Position numbers and translations under genes: made by a program
The notes under the pieces: model-generated
Databases searched by the model: none
Told to the model about the DNA's origin: nothing
The model's input: the letters and a program-made list of their open reading frames with translations, nothing else
Shown: in pieces, positions 8,879 through 16,135 of the stretch
Layout: every line of letters begins with the position of its first letter
Position numbering within the stretch: position 1 is the first letter of the stretch
Source: Microbacteriaceae bacterium
Lineage (GTDB): Bacteria; Actinomycetota; Actinomycetes; Actinomycetales; Microbacteriaceae
Length of the DNA stretch: 58,707 nt
Assembly: GCA_009780695.1 (NCBI GenBank)
Contig: WQZN01000016.1
Location: 1 to 58,707, forward strand
Reading direction: 5' to 3'

Positions 8879-10059
8879 CCACCGTCGCCGAGCACCAGGG
8901 GGCCGTGCGCGAGCTGATCGCGCAGCACTGGCACCCGGCCGTCGAGCGCGTGCCGCTCGGCGCGGCGCTGGGCCGCGTGCTCGCCCGCAGCGTCTCGTCG
9001 CCGGTCGACCTGCCGCCGTTCGACAACTCGCAGATGGACGGCTACGCCGTGCGGACGGATGCCTCGGCCGGCGCCCTCGCCGTGACCGGCCACCTCGCCG
9101 CCGGCGACCCCGTCTCCGCGTTCGCCGGCGGGGCCGTCGCGATCATGACCGGCGCGCCGCTCCCCCGCGGCGCCGATGCCGTCGTGCCCGTCGAGGCCGT
9201 GGGCGCCCCCGGCGTGTTCGAGCCCGTCGGCGGCTCGATCACGCTGCCCGAACCCGTCGAGACCGGCGCGTTCGTGCGGCGCCGCGGCAGCGACCTCGCC
9301 GCCGGCGACGAGCTGCTGCCCGCGGGCACGGTGCTCGGAGCGGCGCAGCTCGGGGCGCTCGCGGCGTCCGGCCTCACCGAGGTGTCGGTGCGGGCGCGGC
9401 CGCGGGTCCTCGTGATCTCCACCGGGGCGGAGCTGGCGGCCGCCGGCATCCCGCTCGAGTCGGGCAGGATCTACGACGCGAACTCGATGTCCCTCGCCGC
9501 CGCGATCACGGCCGCCGGCGGTGTCGCCCTGGCGACCGCCGTGCACAGCGACGACCCGGCGCACTTCTCCGCCGCGCTCGAGTCGGCGGGCCCTGTCGAC
9601 CTCGTCGTGACGAGCGGCGGGGTGAGCGCCGGGGCGCACGAGGTCGTGCGCGAGGTGCTCGAGCCGCGCGGCGTGCGGTTCGGCCCGGTCGCGATGCAGC
9701 CCGGCGGCCCCCAGGGCCTCGGCGCGGTGCCGATCGCCGGACGGCCGACACCCGTGCTCGCATTCCCCGGCAACCCGGTCAGCGTGCTCGTCTCGTTCGA
9801 GCTGTTCCTGCGACCCGTGCTGCGCGCGGCGCGGCCTGCGCAGTGGGCGCCGCTCGCGGCATCCGTCGACTCGCCTGCGGAGAAGCACCAGGTGCGCCGC
9901 GGCCGCTTCACGGCCGACGGCCTCGTCGAGCTCGTCGGCGGCCCGAGCTCGCACCTGTTGGTCGCCTACGCGCGTTCCGAGCTGCTCGTGCACCTTCCCG
10001 TCGGGCTCGCGCACGCCGACGCGGGCGACCGCGTCGAGGTCTGGAGGATCGATGACTGA
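8875..10059 (+). CDS. moeA: Molybdopterin molybdenumtransferase MoeA
   Basis: A 394-residue enzyme of normal length that inserts molybdenum into adenylated molybdopterin, releasing AMP. Visible blocks are the N-terminal signature LPPFDNSQMDGYAVRTD, the GAPLPRGADAVVPVE segment of domain II, the MoCF-type core with TSGGVSAGAHEVVREVL, and the PGNPVSVLVSFELF motif before the C-terminal beta domain. It overlaps modB by 4 bases and moaC by 8 bases. The place in the operon couples import of molybdate to its insertion into the cofactor. Confidence 0.97.
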   Translation: MTTVAEHQGAVRELIAQHWHPAVERVPLGAALGRVLARSVSSPVDLPPFDNSQMDGYAVRTDASAGALAVTGHLAAGDPVSAFAGGAVAIMTGAPLPRGADAVVPVEAVGAPGVFEPVGGSITLPEPVETGAFVRRRGSDLAAGDELLPAGTVLGAAQLGALAASGLTEVSVRARPRVLVISTGAELAAAGIPLESGRIYDANSMSLAAAITAAGGVALATAVHSDDPAHFSAALESAGPVDLVVTSGGVSAGAHEVVREVLEPRGVRFGPVAMQPGGPQGLGAVPIAGRPTPVLAFPGNPVSVLVSFELFLRPVLRAARPAQWAPLAASVDSPAEKHQVRRGRFTADGLVELVGGPSSHLLVAYARSELLVHLPVGLAHADAGDRVEVWRIDD

Positions 10060-10546
10060 CGACACCGCGCCCGAGGGCGCCGAGCTCACCCATCAGCGCG
10101 CCGACGGCGCCGTGCACATGGTCGACGTGAGCGGGAAGGCCGTGACGAAGCGGCGCGCGCTCGCCGCGGCATCCGTCATCACCCGCCCCGATGTCATCTC
10201 GCTGATCAGCGAGGGCAGGCTGCCGAAGGGCGAGGCGCTCGCGACCGCACGTGTCGCGGGCATCATGGGCGCGAAGAGAACGCCGGAGCTCATTCCACTG
10301 TGCCACCCGCTGCCGATCAGCGGGGTCGAGGTCGAGCTCGAGGCCGCGGGCGACCGGGTCGAGATCCGGGCCGTGGTGAAGACCGTCGGCGTGACGGGCG
10401 TCGAGATGGAGGCCCTGACCGCCGTCTCGATCGCCGCGCTCACGGTCTACGACATGATCAAGGCGGTCGACAAGGCGGCGGTGATCACCGACATCCACGT
10501 GCTCGAGAAGGACGGCGGCAAGTCGGGCGCCTGGCGGGCGCTGTGA
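10052..10546 (+). CDS. moaC: Cyclic pyranopterin monophosphate synthase MoaC
   Basis: A 164-residue MoaC that completes formation of cyclic pyranopterin monophosphate in the early molybdenum-cofactor pathway. Conserved stretches: HMVDVSGKAVTKRRALA near the N-terminus, GIMGAKRTPELIPLCHPLP with the active-site region, TGVEMEALTAVSIAALTVYDM, and the lysine-bearing IKAVDKAAVI. The partner enzyme MoaA is not in the window. The start overlaps the moeA stop region by 8 bases and the stop overlaps the next start by 4 bases, so translation is coupled. Confidence 0.97.
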   Translation: MTDDTAPEGAELTHQRADGAVHMVDVSGKAVTKRRALAAASVITRPDVISLISEGRLPKGEALATARVAGIMGAKRTPELIPLCHPLPISGVEVELEAAGDRVEIRAVVKTVGVTGVEMEALTAVSIAALTVYDMIKAVDKAAVITDIHVLEKDGGKSGAWRAL

Positions 10547-11013
10547 AGGCGCTCGCGCTGACCGTGTCGACGCGCGCGGCGGCGGGCGTCTACGAGGACG
10601 CGACCGGCCCCGTGATCGCGGCGTGGCTCGCCGAGCGCGGGTTCTCGACCTCGGCGCAGGTCGTCGCGGACGGCCCCGACGTCGAGGCGGCGCTGCGCGA
10701 GGCGGTGGATGCCGGGGCCGACCTCGTCGTGACGACAGGCGGCACCGGCATCGGCTCGGGCGACCGCACACCCGAGGCGACACGGGCGGTCATCGGTCTC
10801 GAGCTGCCCGGCTTCGGCGAGGAGCTGCGCCGACGGGGCGCCGCCCACAGCCCGACCGCGCTGCTCTCGCGCGGCCTCGCGGGCGTCGCCGGCACGACGC
10901 TGATCGTGAACCTGCCGGGCTCCGCCGGTGGCGTGCGCGACGGGCTCGCCCTGCTCGACGGGCTGTACGCCCACGCGCTCGACCAGCTCGGGGGCGGCGA
11001 CCACGCGCGCTGA
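10543..11013 (+). CDS. MogA/MoaB-type molybdopterin adenylyltransferase
   Basis: A 156-residue single MoCF domain. The motif VVTTGGTGIGSGDRTPEATRA and the LPGSAGGVRDGL loop near the C-terminus are the molybdopterin-binding signatures; the segment RGAAHSPTALLSRGLAG is also typical. These enzymes adenylate molybdopterin before MoeA inserts the metal. MogA and MoaB cannot be told apart by eye, so no symbol is given. The GTG start overlaps the moaC stop. It is the last gene of the tightly overlapping run; the next gene begins after an 89-base gap with its own ribosome-binding site. Confidence 0.93.
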   Translation: MKALALTVSTRAAAGVYEDATGPVIAAWLAERGFSTSAQVVADGPDVEAALREAVDAGADLVVTTGGTGIGSGDRTPEATRAVIGLELPGFGEELRRRGAAHSPTALLSRGLAGVAGTTLIVNLPGSAGGVRDGLALLDGLYAHALDQLGGGDHAR

Positions 11014-11102
11014 GAGCCGCGCGCGCCCCGCCGGATCGTAACCCGCGCGCAACAGACGCCGTGGTTGAGTTGCCGACATAGTCCGCTCGCGAAGGAGCCG
11101 TG

Positions 11103-11690
11103 ATGTCGGAGACGGAGACCGCCGCGTCATCGGCCACACGTGCCGCCGGCGTCGTGCTCGCCGCCGGTGCCGGGTCCCGCTACGGCGTGCCCAAGGCGCT
11201 CGCGCGCGCCGCCGACGGCACGCCGTGGGTGCAGCTCGTCGTGCAGCGGCTGCTCGACGGCGGGTGCTCGTACGTCACCGTGGTGCTCGGGGCGTCCGCC
11301 GCCGAGGCCGCCGGGTTGATCCCGGTGGACCCGCGGGTGGACAGCGTGGTGGAGCCCCACTGGACGGACGGCGCCGGTGCTTCGCTGCGCGCGGGGGTGC
11401 GGCGGCTCAAGACATCCGCGCCGCCCTCGGTCTCGGCCGCGCTCGTCACACGCGTCGATCTGCCCGACTTGCCCGTCGCCGTCGTGAAGCGCCTGGTCGG
11501 CACGGTCTCGACGACGTCGCTGCGGCACGCGGCGCTCTCGGGCCGGCCGGTGCACCCCATCGTCATCGGCCGGCAGCACTGGCCGGCCGTGACGCGCGAG
11601 CTGCACGGCGAAGCCGACGGCCTCGAGTTCGTCGCGGCACGCGGCGGGCAGGACGTCGAGGCCGGCGACCTCTGGTCGCGGCGCGGCTGA
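11103..11690 (+). CDS. MobA/MocA-like nucleotidyltransferase
   Basis: A 195-residue protein of the NTP_transf_3 family. The nucleotide-binding signature is VVLAAGAGSRYGVPKAL; a metal-binding region follows (VTRVDLPDLPVAVVKRL) and a late block RPVHPIVIGRQHWPAV resembles MocA and related enzymes that attach CMP or GMP to molybdopterin. The context, directly downstream of molybdenum cofactor genes, supports that role, but other small nucleotidyltransferases have the same fold. The ATG at 11103 is preferred over the GTG three bases earlier because a GAAGGAG element then has normal spacing. Confidence 0.85.
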   Translation: MSETETAASSATRAAGVVLAAGAGSRYGVPKALARAADGTPWVQLVVQRLLDGGCSYVTVVLGASAAEAAGLIPVDPRVDSVVEPHWTDGAGASLRAGVRRLKTSAPPSVSAALVTRVDLPDLPVAVVKRLVGTVSTTSLRHAALSGRPVHPIVIGRQHWPAVTRELHGEADGLEFVAARGGQDVEAGDLWSRRG

Positions 11691-11716
11691 TCGCACCGGG
11701 CCGCGACAATGAAGAG

Positions 11717-12424
11717 GTGCCCCGCACCCGCTTCGCCGCCCCACTGGCCCTCGTCGCCGCCCTCACTCTGACGGCGTGCACGACGACGGTCTCGGACCCC
11801 GCCGCCACCGCGCCCGCGGGCGGCGTTGCCGCCGCGAACGCGAGCACCGACGCCGACATGCGCTTCGACCCCGCGACGGTCGGGGCGCAGCTCGACGCGA
11901 TCCGGGTCGCGCCGGTCGACCCCTACAACGGCTACGACCGCGTCGGCGACTTCGGGCAGGCGTGGGCGGATGTCGATCACAACGGCTGCGACACCCGCAG
12001 CGACATCCTGCGCCGCGATCTCACCCAGGTGACGCCGAGCACCGGCTGCACGGTCGACACGGGTGTGCTGGTCGACCCCTACTCGGGCACGACGGTGCAC
12101 TACACGCGCGGGGCGGTGTCGAGCCAGGCCGTCCAGATCGACCATGTCGTGCCCGTCTACGAGGCGTGGCGCACGGGGGCGCAGCACTGGTCGCAGGCGA
12201 CGCGCATCGAGTTCGCGAACGACCCGCTCAACCTGCTCGCGGTCGACGGCGCCGCCAATCAGGCCAAGGGCGACCTCGACCCGTCGCGCTGGCTGCCGCC
12301 GCGGGCGTCGTACCGCTGCGAATACGTCGAGCGGTATGTCACGGTGCTCGCGAAATACCGGCTCACGGTGCCGAACGACGAGAAGGCGGCGCTGATCCGG
12401 CTGGTCGACGGATGCCCGTCGTAA
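11717..12424 (+). CDS. Exported lipoprotein with DUF1524 HNH nuclease domain
   Basis: A 235-residue protein with a lipoprotein signal peptide (Cys21 in LTLTAC), an alanine-rich linker, and a DUF1524-type HNH domain: VQIDHVVPVYEAWRTGAQ, then the long helix RIEFANDPLNLLAVDGAANQ and KGDLDPSRWLPP. The His of DHV, the ND/NL pair and KGD are the expected catalytic and metal residues. Similar secreted proteins are common in actinobacteria and are presumed extracellular nucleases; the biological role (nutrition, competition, DNA turnover) is not established. The GTG at 11717 has no ribosome-binding site but GACAAT lies 6 bases upstream, consistent with a leaderless transcript. Confidence 0.9.
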   Translation: MPRTRFAAPLALVAALTLTACTTTVSDPAATAPAGGVAAANASTDADMRFDPATVGAQLDAIRVAPVDPYNGYDRVGDFGQAWADVDHNGCDTRSDILRRDLTQVTPSTGCTVDTGVLVDPYSGTTVHYTRGAVSSQAVQIDHVVPVYEAWRTGAQHWSQATRIEFANDPLNLLAVDGAANQAKGDLDPSRWLPPRASYRCEYVERYVTVLAKYRLTVPNDEKAALIRLVDGCPS

Positions 12425-12433
12425 TCTGACGGC

Positions 12434-12763
12434 GTGAACTGGTTCCGTCGCCTCGTGCCGCCCGCCCCGCCCCTGTCGAAGGGGCCCGCGGTCGGAATCG
12501 GCGCCCTGGTGGCGGTCATCTGCGACCCCGATCAGGTCGAGGCCGGCGAAGACGACCCGGTGGGCGTGGTCGTCGCGAGCGGAGACAAGGAGATCGCGCC
12601 GTACCCCGGCATCCAGCGCCCCCGCTATTGGACGGTCGCGTTCGAGACCGCCGCCTACACGGCCGACGGCCGCGGCCCGTTCGAGCAGGCGAGCTTCCCC
12701 GAATGGCGCCTGCGCGTTCTCGACGCGGATGCCGCGGCCGACGCCGCCACGGGCGATGCCTGA
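12434..12763 (+). CDS. Hypothetical protein (109 residues)
   Basis: I do not recognise this protein. It has a basic N-terminus (MNWFRRLVPPAPP), a small hydrophobic stretch (VGIGALVAVIC), an acidic middle (DPDQVEAGEDDPVG) and an aromatic-rich centre (RPRYWTVAFETAAY). There is no signal peptide, clear membrane helix or known motif. It starts 9 bases after the DUF1524 lipoprotein stop at a GTG; TAATCT ends 6 bases before that codon, so it could have its own leaderless promoter. It is convergent with the hydrolase gene at 12871, with a large hairpin between them. Codon use matches its neighbours, which supports it as a real gene. Confidence 0.6.
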   Translation: MNWFRRLVPPAPPLSKGPAVGIGALVAVICDPDQVEAGEDDPVGVVVASGDKEIAPYPGIQRPRYWTVAFETAAYTADGRGPFEQASFPEWRLRVLDADAAADAATGDA

Positions 12764-12790
12764 CCTCGTCTCACCTCACCGCTCCGAACT

Positions 12791-12857
12791 CACGCGAGCG
12801 GTGCGAAAAGGTCGCTCACCGGGTGTGTGAGGCGCCTTTTCGCACCGCTCGCGCGTG
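12791..12857. repeat. Large hairpin between convergent genes (18-bp perfect core)
   Basis: GCGAGCGGTGCGAAAAGG at 12794-12811 pairs perfectly with 12835-12852. A further 5-bp stem (CTCAC/GTGAG) lies inside after a small internal loop, and a CAC/GTG end outside after a 2-base bulge. It may terminate both convergent genes, but its length and run of GAAAAGG suggest a dispersed palindromic element. Confidence 0.78.
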
Positions 12858-12870
12858 TTTAAGGGGCTGG

Positions 12871-13437
12871 TCAGCGCGCAGCGACGGCCGCGAGCACTTC
12901 GTCGGCCGTGCCGAGCTCGCCGAGCTTCGGGAACTGGTGGGCGATCGAGGCCTCGTGCGGCTCGATCGCATCGGTCATCGCGTCGATGACGAAGCCCACG
13001 TGATAGCCGAGCTCGTACGCCGAGCGCGCGGTCGACTCGACGCCCGAGGTGGTCGAGACGCCGGTCAGGACGATCTGCGTCGCCCCGACGGCCTTCAGCT
13101 TCGCGTCGAGGTCGGTCGAGAGGAACGCGCCGAGGGTCGTCTTGGTGACCGTGATGTCGCTCGGCTGCTGGTTCAGCTCGGGCACGATAGCCATCGCCTC
13201 GGCGGGGATGACGCGGGGCCCCGTCTGGCCGGATGCCTTCGAGCGCTCGGTACGACCGGGGGCGCCGCCCGCGACGTTCACGAGCACGACGGGCAGGCCC
13301 TTGGCGCGGAACGCCTCGGCGAGCGCAGCCGACTTGTCGATGACATCCGCGATCGGGTGTGCGGTCGGGAAGCCGAGGATGCCGACCTGCAGGTCGATGA
13401 CGACGAGGGCGGGGGTCTCTTCGAGTTCGATGGCCAT
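12871..13437 (-). CDS. Isochorismatase-like hydrolase with Gly in place of the catalytic Cys
   Basis: A 188-residue protein of the isochorismatase-like (cysteine hydrolase) fold. The family Asp is D15 (LVVIDLQ) and the Lys is K99 (VTKTTLGAF). At the nucleophile position the motif reads GVSTTSGVESTARSA, so Gly132 replaces Cys; Ser131 is adjacent. True isochorismatases also lack the Cys, so hydrolysis without a covalent step is possible, but the substrate is unknown. The start lies 4 bases after the efflux-pump stop, making a MarR-pump-hydrolase operon. That context suggests processing of a small toxic or signalling molecule exported by the pump. Confidence 0.9.
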   Translation of the reverse strand: MAIELEETPALVVIDLQVGILGFPTAHPIADVIDKSAALAEAFRAKGLPVVLVNVAGGAPGRTERSKASGQTGPRVIPAEAMAIVPELNQQPSDITVTKTTLGAFLSTDLDAKLKAVGATQIVLTGVSTTSGVESTARSAYELGYHVGFVIDAMTDAIEPHEASIAHQFPKLGELGTADEVLAAVAAR

Positions 13438-13441
13438 GGGG

Positions 13442-15202
13442 TTACTCCTTGATGGTGGTGGCGGATGCCGGTTGGGTGCGTGCCGCGGGCAGCCGCACCT
13501 CGCTGTCGACGGCCACGCCCGTGCCCCGCATGGCGGAGGCCGCGGCCGAGATCAGCGCGATCGCCGCCGAGACCGAGAACACGATGACGAGGCCGTCGTG
13601 GAAGGGACCCGACAGCAGGTGCGGGAAGAAGGTGTGGCCGGTGAGCGCGGCCTGCGCCGCAGCGGGCAGCCCGGCGAGCACGTGGTAGCTGTCGAGCAGG
13701 TACTTCACGGGGTTGGTGCCGAGCATCGCAGCGAACAGCGAGGAGACGGGCGGCAACCCGCCGATCTTCGCGGCCACCTCGTGCGGCACCCCATGGGCGA
13801 TGAGGCCCGAGGTCAGCGTGTGGGGCAGCGTGGATGCCAGGCCGGCGATCATGAGGGAGAAGAACACCCCGATCGAGAGGGACGTGCCCGAGTTCTGGAA
13901 CGTGGCGCGCATGCCGCTCGCGACGCCGCGGTACCGCGCGGGCACCGAGCTCATGATGGCCGCAGAGTTCGGCGCCGAGTACATGCCCATGCCGATGCCG
14001 TTGAGCCCGAGCAGCGCCGCGAACAGCCAGTACGGGAAGTCGACGGGCAGGAAGATCAGGCCGACGAACGACAGGCCGAAGACGATCATGCCGGTGGTCG
14101 CGAACAGCCGCGCGCCGAATCGGTCGGACAGGGCGCCCGAGACGGGCCCGGCGATGAGGAAGCCGCACGTCAGCGGCAGCATGAGGATGCCGGCCCACAA
14201 CGGCGTCGACGCATAGGAGAACCCGTGCAGCGGCAGCCAGATGCCCTGCAGCCAGATCACGAGCATGAACTGCAGACCACCCTGCGCGAGGCTGCCGCCG
14301 AACCGCGTCACGTTCCCGAACGCGAAGGCGCGGATCTTGAACAGCCGCAGCTCGAACATGGGGTCGGCGACACTCAGCTCGATCCACACGAACACCGCGA
14401 GCAGCAGCACACCGCCCGCGAGCCCCGCAATGACCCACGGGTTCGCCCAGCCCATCGGCTGCCCGCCGTACGGCTGCAGCCCGAAGGTGATGGCGATGAG
14501 CACGGCCGAGAGGCCGACGGCGAAGGTCAGGTTGCCCCACCAGTCCATCCGCCCCGGGTGGCGCTCGCCGTTGTCGCGCAGCATGAAGTACGCCCACAGC
14601 GTGCCGACGATGCCGACGGGCACGTTCACCCAGAACACGCTGCGCCAGTCCCACGCGGCGAGCAGGCCGCCCGCCGTCAGGCCGATGAACATGCCCGCGA
14701 GCCCCGCGACCTGGTTGATGCCGAGGGCGAAGCCGCGGCGCTCGCGCGGGAAGGCATCCGTCAGGATCGCCTGCGAGTTCGCGGTCAGCATCGAGCCGCC
14801 GAAGGCCTGCACGAGCCGCCAGCCGATCAGCCAGAGCGCCGCGGGCGCGCCGCGCGCGGGGTCGAACGACAGCAGCACACTCGAGATCGTGAAGACGAGG
14901 AAGCCCGAGTTGTAGATGCGAACGCGCCCGAACATGTCGCCGAACTTGCCGACGGCGACGACGAACACGGACTGCACGAGCCGGTAGCCCATGATCATCC
15001 AGAGCAGGAAGACGATGTTCGCGGGCGCCAGCGGGTCGAGGTGGATGCCGCGGAAGATCGCGGGCATCGAGATGAGCACGATCGAGCCGTCGAGGCTCGC
15101 CATGAACACGGCCATCGTCGTGTTGGTGAGCGCGACCCAGCGATAGCGGTCGGGGGTTCCCGGGGATGTCCCGCGCCGCAGCCGCGCGGCGACGGTCGTC
15201 AC
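13442..15202 (-). CDS. MFS multidrug efflux transporter, DHA2 (14-helix) type
   Basis: A 586-residue membrane protein with about 14 hydrophobic segments. Family features: the first helix with MASLDGSIVLISMPAI (the conserved Asp of DHA2 pumps), motif A after helix 2 (GKFGDMFGRVRIY), motif C-like GINQVAGLAGMFIGLTAGG in helix 5, and WRSVFWVNVPVG before helix 6. These proton antiporters export hydrophobic drugs or metabolites. The start overlaps the MarR regulator stop by 4 bases (ATGA), and the isochorismatase-like gene follows after 4 bases. Expression should be repressed by MarR acting at the operator upstream of the operon. Confidence 0.95.
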   Translation of the reverse strand: MTTVAARLRRGTSPGTPDRYRWVALTNTTMAVFMASLDGSIVLISMPAIFRGIHLDPLAPANIVFLLWMIMGYRLVQSVFVVAVGKFGDMFGRVRIYNSGFLVFTISSVLLSFDPARGAPAALWLIGWRLVQAFGGSMLTANSQAILTDAFPRERRGFALGINQVAGLAGMFIGLTAGGLLAAWDWRSVFWVNVPVGIVGTLWAYFMLRDNGERHPGRMDWWGNLTFAVGLSAVLIAITFGLQPYGGQPMGWANPWVIAGLAGGVLLLAVFVWIELSVADPMFELRLFKIRAFAFGNVTRFGGSLAQGGLQFMLVIWLQGIWLPLHGFSYASTPLWAGILMLPLTCGFLIAGPVSGALSDRFGARLFATTGMIVFGLSFVGLIFLPVDFPYWLFAALLGLNGIGMGMYSAPNSAAIMSSVPARYRGVASGMRATFQNSGTSLSIGVFFSLMIAGLASTLPHTLTSGLIAHGVPHEVAAKIGGLPPVSSLFAAMLGTNPVKYLLDSYHVLAGLPAAAQAALTGHTFFPHLLSGPFHDGLVIVFSVSAAIALISAAASAMRGTGVAVDSEVRLPAARTQPASATTIKE

Positions 15203-15627
15203 AGCTCGCCCACGAGGCGCTCGAGCAGGGGCGCTGCGGCACGCAGGGTCGCGCGCTCCGCGGCGGTGAAGTCGCTCGCGAGCCGGGCCGCGAACTTGGC
15301 GGTGCGCGCGTCGCGGCGCGCGTCGAGCACGTCGAAGCCGGCGGCGGTCGGACGCAGCAGGATGCGCCTGCCGTCATCCGCGTCCTTCTCGCGCTCGATG
15401 AGCCCGCGCGCCTCGAGCGCCGCGATCGTCGTGCCCATCGCCTGCGGCGAGATGCCCTCGAGCCGGGCGACGGCGGCGGACGTCGTCTCGCCCGCGCGCT
15501 TGATGTGCAGCAGCGCGCTGATCTCGGCCGCGCTGAGCTCGCCCTCGGGCTTCGCCTTGCGCACGGCGGTGATGAAGAGGCGGATGCTCCCCAGGAGCTC
15601 GGCGGCGAGCGCGGATTCATCGGCCAT
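15199..15627 (-). CDS. MarR-family transcriptional regulator
   Basis: A 142-residue winged-helix repressor. The recognition region reads SAAVARLEGISPQAMGTTIAALEARGLIER followed by the wing DADDGRRILLRPT, the core MarR signature. It is the first gene of a three-gene operon with an efflux pump and a hydrolase, so it is expected to respond to a compound the pump exports. The ATG at 15627 is preceded 7 bases upstream by the -10 TAGGCT rather than a ribosome-binding site, indicating a leaderless message. The promoter sits inside an inverted repeat, which supports autorepression. Confidence 0.94.
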   Translation of the reverse strand: MADESALAAELLGSIRLFITAVRKAKPEGELSAAEISALLHIKRAGETTSAAVARLEGISPQAMGTTIAALEARGLIEREKDADDGRRILLRPTAAGFDVLDARRDARTAKFAARLASDFTAAERATLRAAAPLLERLVGEL

Positions 15628-15632
15628 ATTCG

Positions 15633-15663
15633 TAAGCCTAGGTTTATCAATCCAGACTTACAA
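15633..15663 (-). promoter_or_regulatory. Promoter and MarR operator of the efflux operon
   Basis: On the minus strand: -35 TTGTAA (15658-15663), a 17-base spacer, -10 TAGGCT (15635-15640), then 7 bases to the ATG. The overlapping inverted repeat 15633-15660 has 12-base arms (TAAGCCTAGGTT against TAAGTCTGGATT, 9 of 12 matching) around TATC. Binding here would block RNA polymerase directly. Confidence 0.82.
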
Positions 15664-15709
15664 GTTCAGGCGGTGCGTCATCCGCCTGCGAACGCGCCGC
15701 TTAAAGATT

Positions 15710-15764
15710 GATCCGCCCCGCTCGACATCGAAGTTCCCGAATCTTCGATGGAACGGGGCGGATC
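15710..15764 (-). terminator. Two-part hairpin downstream of the small-protein gene
   Basis: An outer 11-bp stem (GATCCGCCCCG, 15710-15720 with 15754-15764) and an inner 8-bp stem (CATCGAAG, 15726-15733 with 15743-15750). On the minus strand it is followed by AATCTTTAAG. It probably ends transcription of the 72-residue gene before the MarR operon promoter. Confidence 0.7.
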
Positions 15765-15798
15765 CGCACTGAGGGCGCCCAACCCCTTGTCACGAACC

Positions 15799-16017
15799 TC
15801 AGTGGCCTGTGTGCCAGTGGTCGAAACCCAACCGGCAGTCGCACCCGACGCGAATCCAGTCGCCGGTGCGCTCGCTCATGAACACCTCCGCGTGCAGCTG
15901 ACGCGCGAAGGGCTGCAGTGCGAGCGGCGAGCGGCGCACGGGGCCGCGGGGAGCACTGAAGATCTGAGCGAACTGCTCCCAGATCGACGGCTGCGGAATG
16001 ATGATCGTGGCGGCCAT
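15799..16017 (-). CDS. Small protein with Cys/His-rich tail, divergent from TetR
   Basis: A 72-residue protein that I cannot assign to a family. The first 45 residues are mixed (PSIWEQFAQIFSAPRG, then a basic segment); the last 20 contain two Cys and three His (VGCDCRLGFDHWHTGH), a plausible metal site. The ATG at 16017 is chosen because AAAGGAGAGC lies just upstream; an earlier in-frame ATG at 16071 would fall beyond the likely promoter -10. A promoter is visible (-35 TAGACA at 16081-16086, 17-base spacer, -10 TATTGT at 16058-16063), with TetR-type operators at, between and after its elements. It is therefore probably the main target of the divergent TetR gene. Confidence 0.72.
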   Translation of the reverse strand: MAATIIIPQPSIWEQFAQIFSAPRGPVRRSPLALQPFARQLHAEVFMSERTGDWIRVGCDCRLGFDHWHTGH

Positions 16018-16043
16018 GATGCTCTCCTTTCGCCAACTAACAC

Positions 16044-16099
16044 GACAACTGTCAGGAACAATATCGGACACGTGTCGCGTTGTCTATAGGACACTTGTC
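16044..16099. promoter_or_regulatory. Three GACA-NN-TGTC operators at exact 23-bp intervals, with promoter
   Basis: GACAACTGTC (16044-16053), GACACGTGTC (16067-16076) and GACACTTGTC (16090-16099) begin exactly 23 bases apart. The middle copy lies in the 17-base spacer of the minus-strand promoter (-35 16081-16086, -10 16058-16063), the third abuts the -35 and the first follows the -10. Probable binding sites of the divergent TetR protein. Confidence 0.85.
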
Positions 16100-16135
16100 G
16101 CGTAATAGACATTTTTCTGAGTTAGGGTTCCGGAC

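Noticed and set aside
13049..15772. 907-residue plus-strand frame opposite the MFS pump
   Set aside because: Low-complexity Arg/His/Gln-rich translation produced by high GC; the minus-strand MFS and MarR genes explain the region fully.
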